This document shows positions 60,619 through 64,000 of a stretch of 64,000 nucleotides of DNA, one piece after another (the stretch's first letter is position 1; every line of letters starts with the position of its first letter). A program made the position numbers and the translations under genes. The notes under the pieces were generated by a model. That model had not been told where the DNA came from and made no database searches. It worked only from the letters and a program-made list of their open reading frames with translations. The stretch comes from Kineothrix alysoides (GTDB taxonomy: Bacteria; Bacillota; Clostridia; Lachnospirales; Lachnospiraceae), in assembly GCF_000732725.1 (NCBI RefSeq), contig NZ_JPNB01000001.1, forward strand, positions 2,046,001 to 2,110,000, given 5' to 3'.

Positions 60619-61455
60619 TTAGCAATTGGGAAATCCGTAAGGTCTCGCATCTTTCGTCCACTCCATGCACGGATAGCCATATTTTAAATTTGCATCCTGT
60701 ACACCGCATGGATAGCCATACTTCAAATTCGCTTCCTGCACTCCGCAGGGGTAACCATACTTCAAATTCGTCATCTCCTGCACTCCGCAGGAATAACCAT
60801 ATTTCAGATTCGCTTCCTGCACTCCGCAGGGATATCCGTACTTCAAGTTCGCTTCCTGCACTCCGCAGGGATATCCATATTTCAAGTTCGCTTCCTGCAC
60901 TCCGCAGGGATATCCGTATTTCAAGTTCGCTTCCTTCGCTCCGCAAGAATAGCCATACATTAAGTTCGCTTCCTTCACTCCGCATGGATAGCCGTATTTC
61001 ACCGTTGCTTCAAGCTCATCGGCAGGATATCCGTACTTTGCATTCACAGCCTGTGCTTCGCAAGGATAACCGTACTTCATCACAGCCTCTCCGCCATACA
61101 CAAAGCCGTACGGCATCGCTGCATTCGCCGCATTTTCGCTGAACGTCACGAATTCCTCCGAGTCGCTTTGTACGATTCTCACCTTTAAGGTATATTCGTT
61201 TTCAACCTTCGTCAAATCGCTCAAACAGGCGAGTATAAATTTGATCTCCACATTCGGCTGCTCTCCCGATGTTGCCTGAAAATAAAATTTCTGGATAACC
61301 GGACCCATCCGTAAAGACGGTTCATTTTCCGTTCCCATGAGAACGATTCCCTCTGGCATGGAAGAAACACACCACCCATAATTTGTCGAACCTAACATCG
61401 ACTGAAGCGCCACTGTAAAAGCCTTTCCTTGCAATACTACAAATTCCTGTTCCAT
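60619..61455 (-). CDS. Candidate multi-core RiPP precursor with 13-residue KYGYPC repeats
   Basis: A 278-residue protein. Residues 1-113 form a predicted beta-rich leader domain (LQGKAFTVALQSMLGSTNYGWCVSSM; NVEIKFILACL; ENEYTLKVRIVQ), faintly like the chagasin/I42 inhibitor fold. Residues 127-270 hold eleven near-identical 13-residue units of type KYGYPCGVQEANL; the end ones are degenerate (KYGYPADELEATV) and one has a one-residue insertion. A final PYGFPNC closes it. Each unit has one Cys except one, and a K/M-Y-G motif. MEQEFVV is the start by GGGG spacing (open to 61533). It is cotranscribed with the radical SAM enzyme. Confidence 0.75.
   Translation of the reverse strand: MEQEFVVLQGKAFTVALQSMLGSTNYGWCVSSMPEGIVLMGTENEPSLRMGPVIQKFYFQATSGEQPNVEIKFILACLSDLTKVENEYTLKVRIVQSDSEEFVTFSENAANAAMPYGFVYGGEAVMKYGYPCEAQAVNAKYGYPADELEATVKYGYPCGVKEANLMYGYSCGAKEANLKYGYPCGVQEANLKYGYPCGVQEANLKYGYPCGVQEANLKYGYSCGVQEMTNLKYGYPCGVQEANLKYGYPCGVQDANLKYGYPCMEWTKDARPYGFPNC
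60646..61077 (-). repeat. Eleven tandem 39-bp coding repeats
   Basis: In-frame copies of a 39-bp unit with no gaps except one 3-bp insertion. The central three encode identical protein and differ at a few bases, so the array has expanded recently by slippage or unequal crossing. Unrelated frames on the other strands also look repetitive because of it. Confidence 0.9.
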
Positions 61456-61531
61456 TTTGCATATCCCCTTTCTCTGCTTCCCATATCGTATTTTCACTGT
61501 TTTGCCGGTAAAACTTCTACCAGTCCTTTTC

Positions 61532-61602
61532 ATTTTATCACAAATGGACCGGCACTCTATAGTTTGGCGCTAAAACACAATATTTTGGCTTTAAAAGTTG
61601 AA
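61532..61602. promoter_or_regulatory. Divergent control region with LytTR-type direct repeats
   Basis: TTTGGCGCTAAAA (61563-61575) and TTTGGCTTTAAAA (61584-61596) are direct repeats 21 bp apart, two helical turns, as AgrA/LytTR regulators use. Leftward, the precursor operon has an extended -10 TGATAAAAT (61532-61540, minus strand) with no good -35, typical of an activated promoter. Rightward, the regulator operon has -35 TTGAAA (61598-61603), a 17-bp spacer and -10 TATGAT (61621-61626). The repeats abut both. Confidence 0.6.
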
Positions 61603-61657
61603 AAATGATTTTTCCTATAGTATGATGTTATATAATAAACATAGGGGAACTTAACAT

Positions 61658-62392
61658 ATGAATATAGCGATTATTGATGACCTGAATACAGACAGGAAGA
61701 CCATTACGAAGCATCTGCATACATATTTCTCCAAACACTACTCCGGCATAGCGCTTTTTATTCATACCTTTGAAAGCGGTGAAGCCTTTTTACGCGTGTT
61801 CCAGCAGGATTCCTTCGATTTTATTTTTATAGACTATTACATGGACGGGCTGTCCGGGCTGGATACCGCGCGGGCTATCCGCGCCGTCGATTCCAGTGTT
61901 ATTTTAATTTTCACCACCGCCAGCAGAGACTATGCCGTAGACAGCTATAAGGTCAAGGCCTCAGGTTATCTGGTCAAACCTATTCTCTACGGAGACTTTT
62001 CGGAGATTCTCTCCCTGATAGATTTACATCAAATACGAAACAGACGCTTCATCGAGATTATAAACGGATATGAAAAAGTGAAGATTCTTCTGAAAGACAT
62101 TATATTCTGTGATATCTCAGGACACTACGTACAGATTCATACGGAAAGCCTCGGGCTGCAGCGCACTCGCATGACATTCTCGGAATTGGTTCGTTTGTTA
62201 AAAGCTTACCGCGAATTTCTCGTCTGTTACCGCGGGTGCCTTATCAATATGAATCAAGTCCATCATATCGACGATTTCACGTTCTTTATGAACGGAGGAG
62301 AGCGGATTCCTCTTCGCAAAAAGGAACAGCACGAGATTCTCGAGGCTTATTCCCGATTTCTGTTTGAGAAAGCGAGGGAACAATACTTATGA
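61658..62392 (+). CDS. LytTR-type (AgrA-like) response regulator
   Basis: A 244-residue regulator. The receiver (residues 1-120) has IAIIDDLNTDR, the phosphoacceptor FIDYYMDGLSG, and SGYLVKPIL. The LytTR DNA-binding domain (about 138-240) includes NGYEKVKILLKDIIFCDISGHYVQIHTESLGLQRTRMTFSELVRLLKAYREFLVCYRGCLINMNQVHHIDDFTFFMNGGERIPLRKKEQHEILEAYSRFL. It overlaps the kinase gene by four bases. Its direct-repeat binding pattern occurs in the shared promoter region with the RiPP precursor. Confidence 0.88.
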   Translation: MNIAIIDDLNTDRKTITKHLHTYFSKHYSGIALFIHTFESGEAFLRVFQQDSFDFIFIDYYMDGLSGLDTARAIRAVDSSVILIFTTASRDYAVDSYKVKASGYLVKPILYGDFSEILSLIDLHQIRNRRFIEIINGYEKVKILLKDIIFCDISGHYVQIHTESLGLQRTRMTFSELVRLLKAYREFLVCYRGCLINMNQVHHIDDFTFFMNGGERIPLRKKEQHEILEAYSRFLFEKAREQYL

Positions 62393-63711
62393 GTCTTTTT
62401 CGTCTGCTCGAAATATCGGTTTACCAGCTCTTTGATCTTTTCCCGAACCTTATATTGGCAATCGTCCCCTTCCGGGATTCCATGCGATTTTCCAAAAGAA
62501 ATACCACAATTATCGTTCTGGTTCTTTATGCTCTGCTGGTCTGCAGCAGAATACTCGCTCTTAAGGGCATTTCAGTTGCTGCGTTTATGACCACTCTATG
62601 GATCATTTTATATCTTTGCTTCTATATGATCTGCATACGCGCCCAGCTCACCAAGCTTCTTTTCGTTCTATTGACCGTTTTAAATTACGGAAGCTTTGTA
62701 GCAATTATTTACAGCCACTTCGCCTTCCAGCGGTTTCCTTTAGCCATAGCCAGACCGTATTCTTTTTTCTCCACCGGAATTCTTCTTTTGACCTACTCTG
62801 TCAGCTATCCTATCCTTTATCGGATGGTGAACCGCAAGCTTAAGATCCTCATCACATTCCCTGAGAACAACAAGTTCTGGCGTTACTTATGGCTTGTTCC
62901 TGCCACCTTCTGTCTTTCTTATTATTACAATCTGTATGCCAATGGGGGAATTATCTCTTTTTCTACCGAACTTAATAACGTCCTGTTTGCGGCATTTTTT
63001 AATTTAGGAGCACTCTTTGTTACCTATCTCGTCATGCATCTGCTGGGAGAAAGCAACGCTAACCTCAAGCTGAAAGCGGAGAACTATCAGCTGGGCATGC
63101 AGTCCATGCAGTATGAGAACTTAAAAGGACGCATGGAAGATGCCCGCAGGGCAAAACACGATTTGCGCCAGATCCTGGCAGTTGTTCAGTCTTATTTAAA
63201 GGACGATGACAAGGAGGGATTGTCGGAATACATGCACCGGTACGAGATATCTCTCCCTTCCGCTTCTCCCATTTCTTATTGCGGGGACTACGCGCTCAAT
63301 GCCCTTATCGTTTACTACGCAGACATGGCGGAGGCCAAACACATCTCCTTTGACGCAAAGGTGCAATATCCTGACAGTCTGGATATCACCGATACCGATG
63401 CCGCTGTTTTGTTTGGAAATCTTCTTGAAAATGCAATAGAAGCGTGCATACGCCAAACACAAGAGAGGCGCTTCATCTTGCTGCGCACGAAAGCAATACA
63501 AGGCATGCTGGTCATAACTTTGGATAATTCCTATTCGGGCTCTATAGAAAGGCTGGGAGATATTTTCCTTTCTTCCAAATCAAAAAGAGAAGGAATCGGA
63601 ACTTCTTCCATACAAAAAATAGCAAAAAAATATAACGGAACGGCACAATTTCACTTCGATGATACAAGTTTCCACGCATCGGTTATATTGAACACGCATA
63701 TACACTATTAA
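62389..63711 (+). CDS. GHKL (AgrC-like) sensor histidine kinase
   Basis: A 440-residue membrane sensor: about six hydrophobic segments in residues 1-220, a linker helix (MQSMQYENLKGRMEDARRAKHDLRQI with phosphoacceptor His) and a GHKL ATPase domain (LFGNLLENAIEACI; ITLDNSYSG; SKREGIGTSSIQKIAKKYNGT). This is the architecture of peptide-pheromone receptors of the AgrC/ComD type. It is coupled to the LytTR response regulator and could sense the neighbouring repeat-peptide product, which is inference. Confidence 0.86.
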   Translation: MSLFRLLEISVYQLFDLFPNLILAIVPFRDSMRFSKRNTTIIVLVLYALLVCSRILALKGISVAAFMTTLWIILYLCFYMICIRAQLTKLLFVLLTVLNYGSFVAIIYSHFAFQRFPLAIARPYSFFSTGILLLTYSVSYPILYRMVNRKLKILITFPENNKFWRYLWLVPATFCLSYYYNLYANGGIISFSTELNNVLFAAFFNLGALFVTYLVMHLLGESNANLKLKAENYQLGMQSMQYENLKGRMEDARRAKHDLRQILAVVQSYLKDDDKEGLSEYMHRYEISLPSASPISYCGDYALNALIVYYADMAEAKHISFDAKVQYPDSLDITDTDAAVLFGNLLENAIEACIRQTQERRFILLRTKAIQGMLVITLDNSYSGSIERLGDIFLSSKSKREGIGTSSIQKIAKKYNGTAQFHFDDTSFHASVILNTHIHY

Positions 63712-63816
63712 TGAGACAACGTTCTATATGTCTAAAGGAGGATTAGGTTGAAAAATAAAAGCTTTTTTCAACATCCTGATTTATACGTGTGCCAAAGCAC
63801 ACAGATAGGAGTCAAT

Positions 63817-64000
63817 ATGAATTATAATTTTAAAAAAGGTGATATTGTTGTTTTCAAAGCGGAGGACGACCCGCTTAGCAAAGCGATTGCATGGTTTACT
63901 AAGAGCGATGTCTCTCATGCCGCAATGGTTTACTCCGAGGATTCCATCGTAGAGATGGGTGCCGGCGGTATCGGCGTACACGAAATTGGGATATCGGAGG
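63817..64000 (+). CDS. YiiX-like permuted NlpC/P60 hydrolase, N-terminal part (runs off right edge)
   Basis: The visible 61 residues, MNYNFKKGDIVVFKAEDDPLSKAIAWFTKSDVSHAAMVYSEDSIVEMGAGGIGVHEIG, contain the GDIV-F and S-HAAMVY patterns of permuted papain-like hydrolases (YiiX/DUF830-type), where the His is catalytic. The frame is also open from a TTG at 63748 preceded by AAAGGAGG, which would add 23 residues; AGGAG five bases before the ATG favours 63817. It follows the kinase gene on the same strand by about 36-105 bp and may belong to its operon. Confidence 0.6.
   Translation, partial: MNYNFKKGDIVVFKAEDDPLSKAIAWFTKSDVSHAAMVYSEDSIVEMGAGGIGVHEIGISE

Noticed and set aside
60646-61077. Possible CRISPR array
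   Set aside because: The 39-bp units are contiguous with no spacers and are in frame as coding sequence; no cas genes are present.
60344-61142. Repetitive open frames on other strands and frames over the repeat-protein gene (SALRR- and SEGSEL-like repeats)
   Set aside because: They are products of the 39-bp unit read in other frames, with no ribosome-binding site and no leader logic; only the KYGYPC frame has both a proper start and a partner enzyme.
1-64000. tRNA, rRNA, transposase, integrase or phage genes
   Set aside because: None recognised by eye; a tRNA scan would be needed to rule out small RNA genes with certainty.

Overview
This 64 kb window looks like chromosome of an anaerobic, low-to-moderate GC Firmicute, most likely a Lachnospiraceae-type Clostridium. 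The grounds are an oxygen-independent ribonucleotide reductase, rubrerythrin, many AGGAGG ribosome-binding sites with some TTG/GTG starts, LytTR/DUF3021 pairs, WYL and DUF5680 regulators, a TrpXYZ-type ABC importer and a Firmicutes-style type VII secretion locus. No tRNA, rRNA, integrase, transposase or CRISPR array was recognised. The identification is by protein-family recognition only.

Layout. 1-5.6 kb: nucleotide metabolism (purM fragment, purE, pyrE, pyrF) with an M29 aminopeptidase, small membrane proteins and a Nudix-like protein. 5.6-8.2 kb: nrdD fused to a thioredoxin/glutaredoxin-like domain and preceded by two NrdR-type boxes. 8.3-14.8 kb: TPR lipoprotein, rubrerythrin, kinase-like protein, MATE exporter, AraC/GyrI regulator, YaaA and an ACT protein. 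15.1-27.7 kb: a transport island with an ECF-type importer (S, T and double-ATPase subunits), an AraC regulator, two pairs of exporter-fold ABC proteins resembling YbtPQ, an HMA metal-binding protein and a TetR regulator; two near-identical operator-like elements link its two divergent halves. 27.7-34.8 kb: GH43-like protein, WYL regulator, TrpXYZ-type importer and an ABC-2 exporter. 35.0-47.0 kb: a compact type VII secretion locus (five WXG100-like proteins, a YukD/EsaB-like protein, an EssC ATPase with FHA domain and three unplaced partner proteins), with a hybrid histidine kinase and response regulator upstream. 47.1-59.1 kb: regulators and small operons, including a yjdF riboswitch with its yjdF gene, an FAD oxidoreductase, a nucleoside phosphorylase and two LytTR/DUF3021 pairs. 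59.2-64.0 kb: a probable ribosomal-peptide (RiPP) locus, then a divergent LytTR response regulator/GHKL kinase pair and a partial papain-like hydrolase at the right edge.

The most unusual system is the right-hand locus. A 278-residue protein carries an N-terminal folded domain followed by eleven 13-residue units of the type KYGYPCGVQEANL. It is encoded directly upstream of a radical SAM/SPASM enzyme with a C-terminal TPR region. In the divergent intergenic region two 13-bp direct repeats, 21 bp apart as expected for LytTR regulators, sit between the precursor promoter and the regulator promoter, suggesting that the neighbouring two-component system controls the peptide.

Three families of short intergenic repeats are scattered through the window. 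The largest family (A, about 75 bp, four copies) has a GCGCAGCTGCGC palindrome. Three of its copies begin exactly where a rho-independent terminator ends, and one runs into the start of the next gene.
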